NCBI GenBank assembly: GCA_965153455.1
Contig: OZ234502.1
Span: 3,203,267 to 3,267,266, forward strand
Origin: Sphagnum compactum
Lineage: Eukaryota; Bryophyta; Sphagnopsida; Sphagnales
Length of the DNA: 64,000 nt
Direction: 5' to 3'
Within the stretch, counting starts at the first letter, position 1; every line of letters starts with the position of its first letter. Positions 1 to 18,301 of this stretch are shown one piece after another. The translations under genes were made by a program, and so were the position numbers. The notes under the pieces are model-generated. The model worked only from the letters and a program-made list of their open reading frames with translations. It was not told the DNA's origin and ran no database searches.

Positions 1-346
1 TTGCCTGCATCAATAGATGCATACATCAAAAACCCACACATTTCAAATCTATGTTACTCAGAACTTTTTTTCCACTGGAAGTACAAGTTCCTGAAAGACC
101 ACTTTCTCTAGCACCTCTTTGTAAGATCAACTATATGACAGTAGTGAACTTATGTAGACATTGGAATGCAAGAAGCAAAGTGCACCTAAAGATAAGAATT
201 TCCCAACCCATAAACTGCAAACCTAATGGCCCAAAGCATATTTACTTTTGGACTCCTGTTATTTGCCTCAGATATGGTAGGGATTGTTTGTCACTGTCAG
301 AAGTCAATGACCCCAAAATTTTCTTTATATTTCCAATATTATTTCA

Positions 347-5796
<5,450 letters not shown>

Positions 5797-6118
5797 GATA
5801 GTATCAGGCCGGGTGCTACTGCAACAACGCGCATCACACAAAGAGCTCCCCTCTTCCTCTCAAGCTCCAAACAACTCAGCGAAACTACCAAATCTTCGCA
5901 TCATTTGGTCTGCGATTTCTTTCAAACGCTCACTGCTACAATCTGTAAACTAAAATCCAACTGAGAATCAAATTCAGCATACACAATTCAGAATCCAAGA
6001 ATGGAATTTACGTCTCGGTCGTATGCAAATTGCGAAATTCTTTCTGGTGTCGAATCCTTCTTCTGCTCGGAACGCATTCTCAAAACTCCAAGAACTTCTC
6101 ACTTGACTCTCTCCGAAT

Positions 6119-6150
6119 CTTTTTAGGGTTAGGGTTTAGGGTTTAGGGGG
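6119..6150. promoter_or_regulatory. Telomere-type (telo-box) motif upstream of PEX6
   Basis: A run of TTAGGG and TTTAGGG units lies about 320 bases upstream of the PEX6 start codon, probably at or just upstream of its 5' leader. In plants telo-boxes (AAACCCTAA) are frequent in promoters of housekeeping genes and bind Myb-like TRB proteins. A second CCCTAA run lies in PEX6 intron 1 near 5338-5360. A promoter role is inferred from position only. Confidence 0.5.
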
Positions 6151-7456
6151 TTGACATCAAGGGTATCAGCACTAGACTCAACACCTACCCGCCCCCATTC
6201 ATTTGTAATAACCAGTGTTGTGCACTTAACAGTAGTAGCCTACCTTTTCAGGTTTGGAACTTGGGTGGGTGCCAAATAATTATTTTATTTTTCAAAATCT
6301 TCTTTGGTAATTAAAAAAATAATTTATAGAATTTTGGCAATAAATAGGGTTTCAAGATATCTTTAAAGTCATCCTGTCTTTGAGCCCTAGTTTGACCCTG
6401 TAATCCCTGTTGCATCCCCAATTTGAGTGTAGCCATAAAGTGATTGCAACCGGGTACTGTTTAGTGGCACTGGGAATATAATCAGTTCATAACATTTTGT
6501 GGGATATTATTCTGAGAGAACTTGATTAATGAAGAATATGTACAGGGTTAAGGTGCAGCAGGTAAGGCAGATCCAGAACTAGGGGTGAAACTCCTGTAAG
6601 GATCAATTTCGGTGGGAAATCTAGTTTGGTCTCCTCTTTTGTTCTATTTTCTTCCTAGTTTTTAAAATCTCGTCCCCAGTTTGGGAAAAAACTGGGAACC
6701 AGCACCCCCAGTTTGGGGTATTTTATGGATGGATACCTGCAAAAGTTCTCCATGTTTTGATCATAGTGGAGGTCTCTGTCCTTCACAGTATTTTTTGGGA
6801 AAAAAAAAATGCTTTTTTAAGTTGAAAGTTTGATTTTTTTTTGGGGAGAAAATTAACCAAATTTTCAATACCACAAAATGGAAAAAGAAACCTTGATCCT
6901 GATGTAGAATGTAAGTCACAAGGTGTATTTCTGCTATTTTCGATATTTACTTTTCTTTTTTAAATTTCAATAAAAATCCGTAGAAAACTTTTCTTCCTAC
7001 TTCAATTTTTACTTCTTTATTTAAAGTGGCATGGTCAGTCAATCAAATATTATTGCCCCTCTTGGAGGGAAGGATGGACAAGCTTGGTTTCAAGTCACAT
7101 AGGCTGCCTTATGGACAAAGGTGATTCAAATACATATTCAAATTTCAATGGGACATAATCATTCAGAGTTGTGGGATCAATTGAGGGAAACAACAAAACT
7201 CACAACCAATTACACAATTCAAAGCAAATTAAAAGAAAATAACCTAAGGTTTTCAAAACATATCCAAAACAGCCTTTTTACATGGGACACAATCATCCCA
7301 AGTTTTTGGATTAAGTAGGAGGAACAACATACTCACAGCCAATTACACAATTCAAACAAAATACAGAAAATAACCTAAGGTTTGCCAATCAAGCACCATC
7401 AAGAGATGTTTTCAAACACACATATTCTTGTAACAACAACAGAGCTCTTGCTGAGG
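6151..7456. other. Intergenic spacer, no gene seen
   Basis: AT-rich sequence between the PEX6 promoter and the exon-like block that follows. Two similar 70-90 base segments (around 7140-7215 and 7285-7360) share ACACAATTCAAA-type text and look like a degenerate duplication. No coding similarity was recognised on either strand. Confidence 0.5.
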
Positions 7457-9476
7457 TCAGGCGGGACATGGAAGGGAAGCCATCTCAATCACCACCATGT
7501 TGGTAGAGTCGGGGACCACAGTATCGTTATCTGAGCTGAGAACACTCGTTGGGACATTTTCCAGTGACCCTTCAATGGAGTTCAGAATTTCCATTGCTTC
7601 TGGAATACCTGCAAGAAAAACCCAAACCCTAAAATATGTGAGCAACATGGTGTTCCCTCTAATTTCCTTATACAAATTGTGGGGGCAGACTGATTGGGTT
7701 ATCTTCTCAATAGCCCAATCTTCAACTTGCAGAAAAGAGTTATTTGGCTTCCATGACTGTTGACATGGTTATTGACAGGGGCCCAAGGCAAGCCCAAAAA
7801 ATTACCAATTTTTCAGTACATGACCTTACATGACCTTACAAGGACCTTACAAGGACCTTACATGACCTTACAAGGACCTTACAAGGTAATTTTTTGATCA
7901 AGGGCTGTACATGACCTTACAGGCTTTTTGCAAAGCTCTTGAACATGTGACTATTTTGCAGCCCTTGATCTCAGTAGATGCCGGGCAGTCAAAAGTTCCA
8001 AAATATTAGTGAGACAGCAGCCCCTTCTCCTATTCTGAGCATTTCAGACTATTTTTTTTCTCTTTTGTGATGATGGCCCATCCCTAAAGCGATTTAGCCA
8101 AATTTGGCTATAAACTAGATATGAAAGTTAATAGATTTAAGCATCATTCTATATCTTTGGTGACCTGCTGGAACCTGTTATAGAAATCTGGAAATTTTCA
8201 AATAATTAAATTCTGGCGAATTTGAGCCATTTCAACATATATATATACATACAATCTTTGCATATGTCAAAATCAGATTTTTCAGGTTAAACATTTGCAA
8301 AAAATTCCAGAAAAAAAAATCACCGATCTCACATCAAATATTTCTTGAAAACCAATGAGCACATTTTGAATGAACTAATATACTTTTTTTGCCCCTTCTT
8401 TTTCTTCTTTCAATTTTCTGATTTCATGAAAGAGGTAAAATTTTGCTGGAAAACAAGTTCTCCTTCATCTCCCTCAAAAATATTGCAAAATAGTAAACAT
8501 CTCACCCACCCCCCAAAAAAAAAATTGATTAAGAAGGTTGCTCCAATTTTCCACCACAAACTTTTTGGGAAGCCTTTTCCAGGTGGCCAATTAGTGAGAG
8601 CTGCAGGCTCTGTAGCCAAACTTATTGCGAAGGGGGGTCGACTAGCCACACTAAGATTATCTCCAGCAATAAGATTTTCTTATTTTCCCCAAAAAACAAA
8701 AAATAAAAAAACTATAATAATCTTTTTGAAATGAACATAGAGAAAATCAACTAAAGATGTGTACAAAATGATAGGGGAGTGGGAAGGGGGTGGGGCTAAC
8801 CCATGGCCTCAGTTGGTGGTGGTGTTGAAGTATTGGGAGAAGGAGAAGCTGGGGACCAAACAGCCCGTCGCCTACATCTGTTTCGGTAAAGGCCACAGGC
8901 AGTCAGGGTGAGCATAATCAATAAAACCATGAGTTTTGCTATCTCCATTACATCACCAGACACCACCGATGATGCCGACCATTGCACCACCGATGGTGGC
9001 TCAGCATCTGAACCTATCATGCTTCGCAATGTTGACATCATGTCACTTCTTCTCAATTCGACCTGAAATCAGTCCTTGAACTGCTCTTGAGAGCTGAGTT
9101 GTTGAAAGTATGTCCTGCACACAGAAAACATGAAAACAAAAGAACATCAACAATCAGACTTTCAAAAACAAAGAGTATCAAAAGCCAACCCAACAATCAA
9201 ATTCTTTTTTTTAAAAAGCTATGGAAAATCAACCCAATTTGCACCACTTTGAGGTGACAATTCAGTATTCAAGAGACGTGCTGTGCAGCAAATTAGCAAC
9301 AAAGAGAGTTGAGGACGATGGGGACAAACAGAGCGCGTGTGCAGTCAGGTCCTTGTGAGACAAATCTCCCAGCTTGCTAATGCAACATCAGGGGATTCTC
9401 GACAACTGATGAAAAACTTTGCCAGTGCTTCTTGCTGCATCTGCTCTTCTAACCTGCGGCAGAGCAGCTAAACTCT
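7457..9476 (-). pseudogene. Exon-like fragments of an unrecognised minus-strand gene
   Basis: Several pieces look like plant exons, but I do not recognise the protein. A candidate terminal exon at 7619-7457 follows an excellent TTCTTGCAG acceptor, begins IPEAMEILNSIEGSLEN and ends ASLPCPA-stop. Upstream, after TGTGTGCAG, bases 9113-9040 read DILSTTQLSRAVQGLISG and splice in phase to that exon. Alternatively a TTTCAG acceptor near 9064 opens a frame to 8796 with one hydrophobic segment (KLMVLLIMLTLTACGLY) followed by a basic stretch and a Pro/Ser/Thr tail, which would suit a tail-anchored membrane protein. A third piece, about 9470-9370, reads EEQMQQEALAKFFISC and onward. No start exon was found, and a hairpin element sits immediately upstream. 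It could be a small real gene with alternative 3' ends, or a captured or decayed fragment. Confidence 0.35.
7819..7886. repeat. Short tandem repeat, GACCTTACA-type decamer
   Basis: Six or seven near-perfect copies of a 10-11 base unit, alternating ATGACCTTAC and AAGGACCTTAC. One further copy lies about 25 bases downstream near 7910. It lies inside the putative gene-fragment region. Confidence 0.8.
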
Positions 9477-9509
9477 AGACCTTGAAATCGGCATATATGT
9501 ATGTTCCTG

Positions 9510-9828
9510 CAAATGCGAGGGGAAGACACAGTGGGACTGGATTAGGCAATTCTTATTTATATGCTATAGTAAGGAGTAAGGAGTAGACAATTCCTCAGCA
9601 ATTGCACAAAACACTGTTCCTTTTTGTTTTCCTAAAAAATGAACAGTGTTTTCCTAACAGTGTTTTTTTAGGAAAACAAAAATGAACAGTGTTTTTTTAG
9701 GAAAACAAAAAGGAACAGTGTTTTGTGCAATTGCTGAGGAATTGTCTACTCCTAGGAATTGCGTAATGAATCAGCATATAAATAAGAATTGCCTAATCCA
9801 GTCCCACTGTGTCTTCCCCTCGCATTTG
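9510..9828. mobile_element. 319-bp near-perfect inverted repeat (MITE/foldback or hairpin locus)
   Basis: The outer arms 9510-9565 and 9773-9828 are perfect 56-base reverse complements starting CAAATGCGAGGGG. After mismatched stretches of 14 and 20 bases, a second perfect block of 60 bases pairs 9580-9639 with 9693-9752. The loop holds further copies of AACAGTGTTTT / AGGAAAACAAAAA. No obvious target-site duplication flanks it and no protein is encoded. The perfect pairing implies recent origin. It could be a non-autonomous foldback transposon, or a transcribed hairpin of the kind that yields small RNAs or young microRNAs. Confidence 0.8.
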
Positions 9829-12039
9829 TGTTTCAGGATTCTCCGGGAACTGTACAAAATGCTGTTTACAAGTGGGGCCAGCTTTCATTGGTTTAGGGAA
9901 GAAGCTCCAAATGTTGGAGATGACACAGGCTTCTTGCAATCCTGTGCATTGGCATGTTGCCCACATTACCATTTTGTTTAGCGAAGAATCTGCATATCTT
10001 GGGAGGTGACAAAAATGGTTCACATCACATTTGCCTAGGATGGAACTTGCAAAACCTTGGAGTCAGGCCAAACTTTTAGCATTCCGAGTATTAAAGAGTT
10101 AAATTTTTTCCTAATTGTAATTTTCATGGGTCTGAGTGCAAGTCATATATTGTGCACTATACCTATCTGGTTTACTCATTTAATTGTTGAGTTATATTTT
10201 GTTTGCTACTTAATCTTCTATTTTGGGAAGTGCCCCATGTTCCAAAAATATTGGTGATGGGTCAATCAAATGTCTCCTTTTGAGAGAGGAAAAAAAAAAC
10301 TCTGAGTGTGCCCTCTCACTAATTAATACAAGCATGAAATAATAATTAGTGGAGACATCTTTTTTTTTTCCTTTTGGTGATCTAGCTCTTTGATTGGTCC
10401 ACCAGAAAAACTTGCATAAGGGAAACTCCTAAAATAAAACCTGCCAAGTGACCTAGTGATCTAAATTTTCTCACATTCCCACAAAATACACCCAATGTAA
10501 TGTTCTTTTTTGAGCCATCCATATAGTTAACAAGAGGAGGACTTTGGGCAAAACAATATGCAATAAAGTGTGCTACTATTGGGAACTTGGGGAACAAATT
10601 GGGAACATAATAAATACCTTACGCTGAGGTCAGTTTCATCATTGAATAATCTTCAAAGTAGAGAAATTATTTTTTGTGAAATATGAACTTGAGGTGTTGA
10701 AAAATCATCATAATTATCATAGGCTACACTCTGAATAATTTCATTACTCATGTGACAATATCACAATAGATTATGGAAAATTCAAGCCCATATGGCTATC
10801 TGTTGAAAATAAAATGTGATGTATGTGGCTATGCTGCAATGGAAAAAGTAAAAATTTGGTGAAGAGTTTTGTTGAGTTGGCAAAGGCAACTTGTTGCTTT
10901 TACACATTTTAATGAAAGAAGCAGGCTCCAAGCTTATACATTTGTTCAAGTTTTAAGCTTTCAACATGAAAATTGGCTATGCGACTGAGCACCACATTGG
11001 TTACCAAAAACATATATCAAAATATAAACCTAATATACATGTGATGGTAGAAATACATTGACAAACCTTCATATGCCACAACAAATTGAAAAGCACTTGG
11101 AACCAAAGTGCACAAGTCAAAACACAGGAAACAACTACAACAAACAAAAAGTAAATTGTAGTTACAACTTTCGACAAAATTTATGCATTCCTTCTAATTC
11201 CAACCTTATCATCGTCATTATAATATTCTACAATAGCCCTTTGGAAAAGGAAAATGTAATTAATGAAAAAATCTTGCGTAAACATGTGAATAACAATGTT
11301 TAGATGTTTTACCAACCATTCTCAAAGTTTAAATTCATGAAGGTCAATGTGAAAAGGGTTTTTTCATCTTCAACATTGTCAATGATTTGGACAATGGCTA
11401 GTTAAGCAAACTTCATGAACTTAAAAGAATGAATCAACATCAAATTGTTTGTGACAAGTTGATGTCACAATTTAGTGACGAGATTATCCTCTCTAGGATC
11501 TTCCATGGCTTTACAAACTTGAGTTTTAATGATTAGCTTGAAAAACAATGTTTGCATATCCAAAATATCCCTTGAAATTTTTTCAAAAACCTATGAACCA
11601 TGTGTACCAAATTTTTTTAATGTACAACAATGTTGTTTGATTAAAACTTAAATGAGTTGCAAAAGTGGATTCACAATTTGGTTGTAACCAACACTGTGGG
11701 TAATGACCTCAAGAGCATTCATCAACTCATGGTTCCAAAACTTGCACTCCAAATCAATGACTAATAGATCACATACAATAATGTTTTAGGCCTTCACAAT
11801 TAAGATAACTATTTCAATGTCCTCACAAATAAGTAAAGAATGGATGCCATCAAAGGATCAACATAATGAACCGTGTGGGATTGTTCCATAATTTGAAAAT
11901 CCAAATCTCCATTATTCAAGTCCATTACTCAATTGTGTGTAATCCTACAAATGTTTGCAACCACATCAATAAACTCTAAAAAGTTTGCAACCTAGGAGAA
12001 AATAGTTGAATCTCCACACATTTTGTGCATATTTTGACA
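9829..12039. other. AT-rich intergenic sequence; possible 3' tail of a transposase relic
   Basis: No intact gene is visible. From about 11050 the minus strand still shows scattered short matches in spirit to the C-terminal half of the hAT-like relic that follows, but stops are frequent and I cannot delimit it. A short imperfect inverted pair (GTCAATCAAATGTCTCC near 10262 and its partners near 10355-10400) was noticed and is weak. Confidence 0.4.
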
Positions 12040-13850
12040 ATAACAATGTAATCACAAATAAAGTTATCTATGGCTTGTGCAAACTTCATCAAAGCATTAA
12101 CAAATTCCAACATGGGCAAAATATATACATGCCAAGCCCAAGATTATAACAATGTCATATAAATTTAACAAATTGGCCTTGGCTGACTTTAGTATATTAC
12201 AATTACTTTCCATCTTGATAATAAGATTCTTATATTTATTCCCAACACACTTCAAAGGTTGAAACATGCTTATCCATCTTGTTTTCAAATTCTAAATAAC
12301 CTTTGGTCCTTTAATTTTTACAATTGCAACAAGCATGGTGAATTGAAGATGGTGTTTTGGGGAACTAGAAAAATACCCATAAAATGTTTAAAGGAGATCT
12401 TCCAATTTGGAAACCATAAGCATTGTGAACAAGCTTTGAATTGCAAGGTTGATTCTATGTGCCATGCAATGGATCCTAATGAGCTAAAATACTTATTTAG
12501 TTTTCATTAAAATAGTAATACCATATCGACCCCTTGAGGCACCATCAATTTTTAATCACATAAGACATTTTGAAATATGATTAAATTTCATTAAAACATA
12601 AAAAATAACTGCATAGATATTAGTGATAGTCCCACCTTCAAGTGAGTGTTCAAATGTGAGCAATACATGCACATGTTTCCAATCTACCACCCCATAATAG
12701 TGGATGGAGATCCCACTTTGGTTAAGGATTATAATTATTTTATTTATAGAAAATGAAAGAAAATTTGAAACCATAATTTTTTTTGAATGGTGTTATGAGC
12801 ATGAAAATTATGAAGATGAACAATGAATAGACATACATGTTTCTAAATCTAAACATGAAACATAGAAACCAAAAGAAAACACAAGATATTAAAGACAAGA
12901 ACATGAAGTGTGCAAAATAAAAGTGCAAACAAATATTTATTGTGATAAAATATGACAACGTAAACATAAAAGGAATAGAACAAGGTTATGGAATAAGATT
13001 GTACCTGAAACTAGTGCTGAACAAATTGAAAGTAATTGGGGGTCTTACCTTTATTTGTATCCTTTTGGGGACTTAACTCAAGTTTCCATGGAGGTTTCCA
13101 TGTGCCCATCCACCAAGGATTTTTTTTGAAAAGCTTCCTAATTACAAATGAACTATGAGTAAACTAGGATTTACTTAAATTAAAAGCTAATTGTGAATGA
13201 ATTAAAAGAATTGGGAGCTAACTAAAAGTTAATTAGAAATGAATTAGGAGTGATTATGAATCATGGTTGAACATCCATATGAAAAACTTCATGAACATCA
13301 GGTGAAAGTGGTGCTCGTGACAAATGGTAATCAACACAAAATGTTGTAAGTATTTAATAATCTCCCAACTAACATAATCACTCCAGTACTTAGATGGATG
13401 GTTAGGTGTTTTTAGGAAAGCAAACAAATATTACATTTATTTCTACTTTGCCATAAGCATACCTTGAAAATGCAAATGAAAAATGAATACAAAATGAATA
13501 ATTTTTTTTTCCCTTTTACCACAATTCTTGCAACTACTTGTTGCACCACATAATCCATGCCCTTTAACACATAAGCTTTCATTGAACACATGTTGATTTG
13601 TTTTCAAAAAATATTACTCCCCCATTTCCACCACATTAAGAATTGTAATAGTTGCCTTTCTTTGGCCAATATGCTTCCACAAAGAGTTTAGTTTCGATAC
13701 CAAAAGTTTATTGTGCCCTTTAATCTTCCTACACATTTTGCATTTCACCTTATGCACCCTCCCATTAACACCCACTATGAATTTTACCCAAAGTAATTTT
13801 GTAACCTCTGCATTTTGGAAGCAATGATTTGAATCATACATTTTCCTTTA
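12040..13850 (-). pseudogene. hAT-like transposase relic A (BED finger plus transposase core)
   Basis: The minus strand keeps broken pieces of a hAT-superfamily-like transposase family found in plant genomes. A BED-type zinc-finger fragment lies at 13841-13614 (KVKCKMCRKIKGHNK then SLWKHIGQRK). It is followed by LYVLKGMDYVVQQVV-like text in shifting frames. The core lies at 12560-12090: HCMAHRINLAIQS, then GYFSSSPKHHLQFTMLV, then KTRWISMFQPLKCVG and DIVIILGLACI. Frames are interrupted by many stops and shifts, so it is inactive. Order and spacing suit a single decayed element. No clear terminal inverted repeats were found. Family placement rests on remembered motif order (HCMAHR..N, then KTRWISM), not on a search. 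Confidence 0.7.
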
Positions 13851-16800
13851 TTTTGTTATTCTCTAACTTAGTCCCAAAATGTTATTGTAACTTACAAGCT
13901 ACACAATGTTTCGATTTTCAACAACAATTGACATCTAACTAGAAAATTTAATCACATTTTTGTTATGCAACAACTTATAAGAACTCTAGACTAGAAAATG
14001 TAAGGAACCTAGAAGGTTGGAGCATCATTTTTGGAATGGCATTTTTTGTAATTTGCTACTCAAAGTAACTCCCCCCTCAAGCATCTTAAACACAAGCAAC
14101 AAAACTTAATGGCAACGACTTGCCAAAGTACATAAAGAAAAGCGGTGAAGGGGGCATAGAGATTAACAAAACTAATGGAACCAACAAATGCAATGATGGA
14201 GATTGGTCAAAGAGGCAAACCTTAAACCCTAAGGTAGAACAATTTAACATATCCGATTTGGATATATGAGCCACGTGATGGCAACATGTGTGGGCGTTTG
14301 ACAACCTCTTATGTGAAACCCTAACTATTAAAATCATAATTGGGAAAATTACGTAAAAAATCCCATTTGTTTTCAAGCTTACATATAGGAGTTTAAGCTT
14401 CTAGGGTATGGAATTGGCTAAAATTTACTAGAACTAAAAGTAATACCATAATTCATTTTTGAATAACAAACTTGAAATTGGATTTTTGATTTCATTTGTG
14501 TGTGGAACTAAAACTGAGACCATTATAATCTAGTTTTTAGAATTGGATTTGAAGTTTTTTCATAAAAGTCAAAAACCACCCAACACTAGTTTTTACACAT
14601 TTTAATTATAAATGATTTAAGAACTACCCATCACTTGTATTTTACCCATTTGCAAACATTATTCAGTCACTTAGACATTTATGCATGGGATATTATGATC
14701 AATGACATGTATCGCAACACTTTAGAATGGAACCAATAGTGTATTTTGATGGTATTTGTTTTTTGGAATTGAAAGTTTAGCTTTCATTTTGCGTTTTAAT
14801 GTGACTAACACTTTTAACAAATGTGTTTTGCATGATGAATTCACACAAAATTAACCTTTCGCACAAATATATGAACACTTCATTTTTTTTTAGGGTGAAT
14901 TTTTGCATTTTTTAATTTGAAAATCTGATTTTGTCACATACATATGATTTTTGTGAAAGAATGGCCTGATTTCAATAGGTTTTTTAAAAAATTCAAATAT
15001 TCAAATGTTTGCACCATGTTTCAATAAGAAGCCCAAATATAAAAGGATTCTTGATTTTTTTTACCTTCACAAAGCATTCCCTATGGTTTCAAACTTCATT
15101 GAACATTTTATCTATCCATAATTCTTGCTACTGCAAATCCTAATTTTGTTTAGTAAAATGACAACACCAAAATAATGCCCATTTGTAATGACCAAAAAAT
15201 GAATTACAATCCTTATCTTTTTATTGGGCCTTGACACATTTGGGTAGTTATCCACTAAAATATCTATGTTCACACAAGTTGTTTTAAGGTTTTATTGAAT
15301 TTTTTTTTTACATGGATGGGATTGGATTTGGGTTTTGTTTGGAAGAACTTTTACACATGTTGAAAAGATTTTTAGAATTGCAAGTTTTATTATTTTGTGA
15401 AATGGTGGTGGTAGTTATGAAGGAAGGCAATGTTTTGGTATTTCGTTAAAGAATGAAATGTGGAGAATAAGCATGATAGTTGTTTTGTTGTTTAGTGTGG
15501 GAAGGGAAAGTTTAATTGTTTGTTGTGTTTTTGTTGAAGTGTTATTGATGGTATGAAGTTTTGTGGTTGTTAGTGGAATTCCGAGTTGGAAAAGAATTGG
15601 TGGTGGAAAAGTGTGGGGTTTTGAATTGCATTGCAACTAGGTTTGGTTTTCATGTTATTTTTGTTTTTCCTTTGAGATGCAATTGTTTTCATTTTCACTT
15701 TATGGTTTAAAAGATTTTTTTGTGTGTTATTTGTGTTCATGTTGTGAAATACAAATGTCGTGACCAATAAGTTATTAATGAAATCACACTACGGGGGGGC
15801 CAAAAATGTTGTCACATTGTACTATTTTCCAAGGGTGTCCATGTTTGAACTTCAACCATGGTAATATTGGAGCATATTTTCCAAAATTTTTGCATAATAT
15901 GGTAGATTATAACACAAAAAATAAAATCACAAAAATATTGTTTTTTTCCAACTTATAGTGTGCGATTCAAAAATATATTTGTGACCAAAAACATGTATGT
16001 CAATGTGTACTAAAAAATGCAAATATACTCAAAAAATGATTGAAATGATTTTTAGTCTTTATGAAATTTGTAGTATCTATTAAAAATTGTGATTTCATAT
16101 GATTGGAATAAGTTTATGAGCAATGTTAAAAGTTTGATAATTATCATATCACAAAGGGTTGTTTTTGGGGGCGATGATCATAAGTATCTAATAAATTAAC
16201 ATTTTGACAAACTATCACTTTCAAATGGAAGATAACAAGATATGTGAGGTGGTCATTTTTAAAATTTTCATTTCAAATGTTTTTTGGTTGACTAATTCAG
16301 ACCCAAACCTAGTGCAATCCAAAAACAGAAATAAGTTCTATTATATTGTATATATCATAAATATAATCATTATTCCTAGAATTTGAAATTTTAAAAAATT
16401 ATATTTTAAAAAATAATATTAGATATCATTAACTTTGTGAAAATCAAAATATCAAGCCCAAACACTAAAAGTGAAACGCAAAATCAAATGAATAAGCTTT
16501 GTAAACTATCATTCAAGTGAGTTGAACCCTAAGGACCTTACCCCTATGGCAACAATTGATTAAACATGCATACAAGTCATGAGTAAGTTTTTATAAACAA
16601 ATGTAAACATATGTGTAGGGAAGGAATTAACCCAATGGACAAGTGAAGGTACATCATGGAAAGAAGAAAAATGATTGCAAATCCAATAACTTACATCATA
16701 AACTTGCACACTGGGTAAACACCTAAAAATTGAATGCTTACCAACATAAACAACAATATTTACAAGGAATAAGCACATGAATTCAAACCTAAATTACAAA

Positions 16801-16899
16801 ACAACTTACAAGCCATACATATGAAAATACAATGGTAATAAAAAAGATAACAGAACTTGTTTTCAAACAATTGCAAAACATTTACAATTACCAACTTTA
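13851..16899. other. AT-rich spacer with no gene recognised
   Basis: Long AT-rich sequence without any open frame showing protein-family similarity. A short G run (CACTACGGGGGGGCC, near 15787) stands out, with a partly similar CACACTATGGGGG at about 24765; these could be remnants of transposon ends, but no partner termini were found. Confidence 0.45.
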
Positions 16900-17150
16900 T
16901 GGGTGCAATTTTGCAAACATGTAATAAAGCAATTGAAATCATTATTTAATTTTGTGTATATAACATTTTAGGAAACAAACTAGAAATGGATTGTTTAATA
17001 CAATGTTATTTTAAGTACATTAATATACATATCTTGAAATTTTGAAATCAATCTATTGAATAAAAAATACCAAAATTATTAAAAAAATAGTTGTAACCAT
17101 TTTTTATAATTTAAGAGGATTTTTATATAATTATTCCTAACAAATTTTAA
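16900..17150. repeat. Dispersed repeat, copy 1 (partner at about 29650)
   Basis: This stretch begins GGGTGCAATTTTGCAAA and contains TAATTTTGTGTATATAACA. It matches 29650-29900 in the same orientation over about 200 bases with scattered differences. It is an old dispersed repeat, non-coding in every frame I could follow. Confidence 0.6.
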
Positions 17151-17439
17151 TCCTTGTTTTTTTTTAACATAATAGTGTAAAAAACACTTTTAAAACACTT
17201 TTAAAATATTTTTTTAAAAAAATTAATTTTTTAAAAAAATGTTAAGAATATATATATTTTTAAATGGCCTAAAGGGTAAATGTGGCTCACAATTGAATGC
17301 TTGGACCTTTATAAAGTTGTCATAAATAAAATTGCTTGAATGCAAAATTGAAAATGTTGTCACCAAAACATTCCCACAAGTCTAGCTTGTTCAAACTAGC
17401 AAGATGTTTCATCTAAGGTAGGCCTTTAGTAATACAAGG

Positions 17440-18266
17440 TTGATCAAACTAACATCCCCTCCTTAGTTTGTTTACAATCCAAGCCATGATTGGTAAGGAA
17501 AATTATAAATTGCATAAAATGGTTGGGCATACATGTGGACAACAAGGTCCAAATGTTCACACAAGTTATTGTAAAGCTTGTATTCATAAATGTCAAATTA
17601 TTGAAAGTTTTTCATTCTCCATGAATTGCACCACTACCAAGTCAACAACTTTCATGAATTTGTTGGACATGACACATAATAATGCATTAGTAAAAAACTT
17701 CATCCAATCGAAACATTGGATTGGGATTCATTTGTTGGTCCATGGCTTACTGTGCATTGGATTTCATGGTTATATTGAAAAATGAAAATAGTAAGTCTAA
17801 AATGCCCAAATCTAGCATTACAAGTATCCATGTATGATTCGAACCAAGTTTCCTTGGCTAGCAAAAAACTTCTTTCAATAATGTCATGCGCACTAAAAAT
17901 GTTTCTCCTACAATCTATTTAAACCAATATTGATGTGTGCTATTCCAAATGCATCCATGACATCTTGTGTTGGGAACCTTTTCTCCAACTCATCATTGAC
18001 ATTGGTTGTTACATTTGAATAATGCATGTGCAGCACATTAATAGTGTGCTAAAGCAAACTTCTAGTAACATGAACATCTTCATTAATGTGAGGGTAAACA
18101 CAATGCATCATGATTGAAATCCTAGCACGTTTGAATTTCATATTTTTCAAACCCAATTTAAATCAACACCCCACTTATGGATCACAATATGTGATATCCC
18201 ATTCAAAAGGTTATGATACCTACAAAGACATCATCCATGTAAGAAATTTGAACATCCATGTACCTT

Positions 18267-18301
<35 letters not shown>

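Noticed and set aside
8345-8734. 129-codon plus-strand frame
   Set aside because: Built largely from homopolymer runs (poly-F, poly-K) with no recognisable domain; likely chance in simple sequence.
10262-10405. Possible short terminal inverted repeats around GTCAATCAAATGTCTCC
   Set aside because: The two sides align only in broken pieces separated by poly-A/T runs; no clear element borders.
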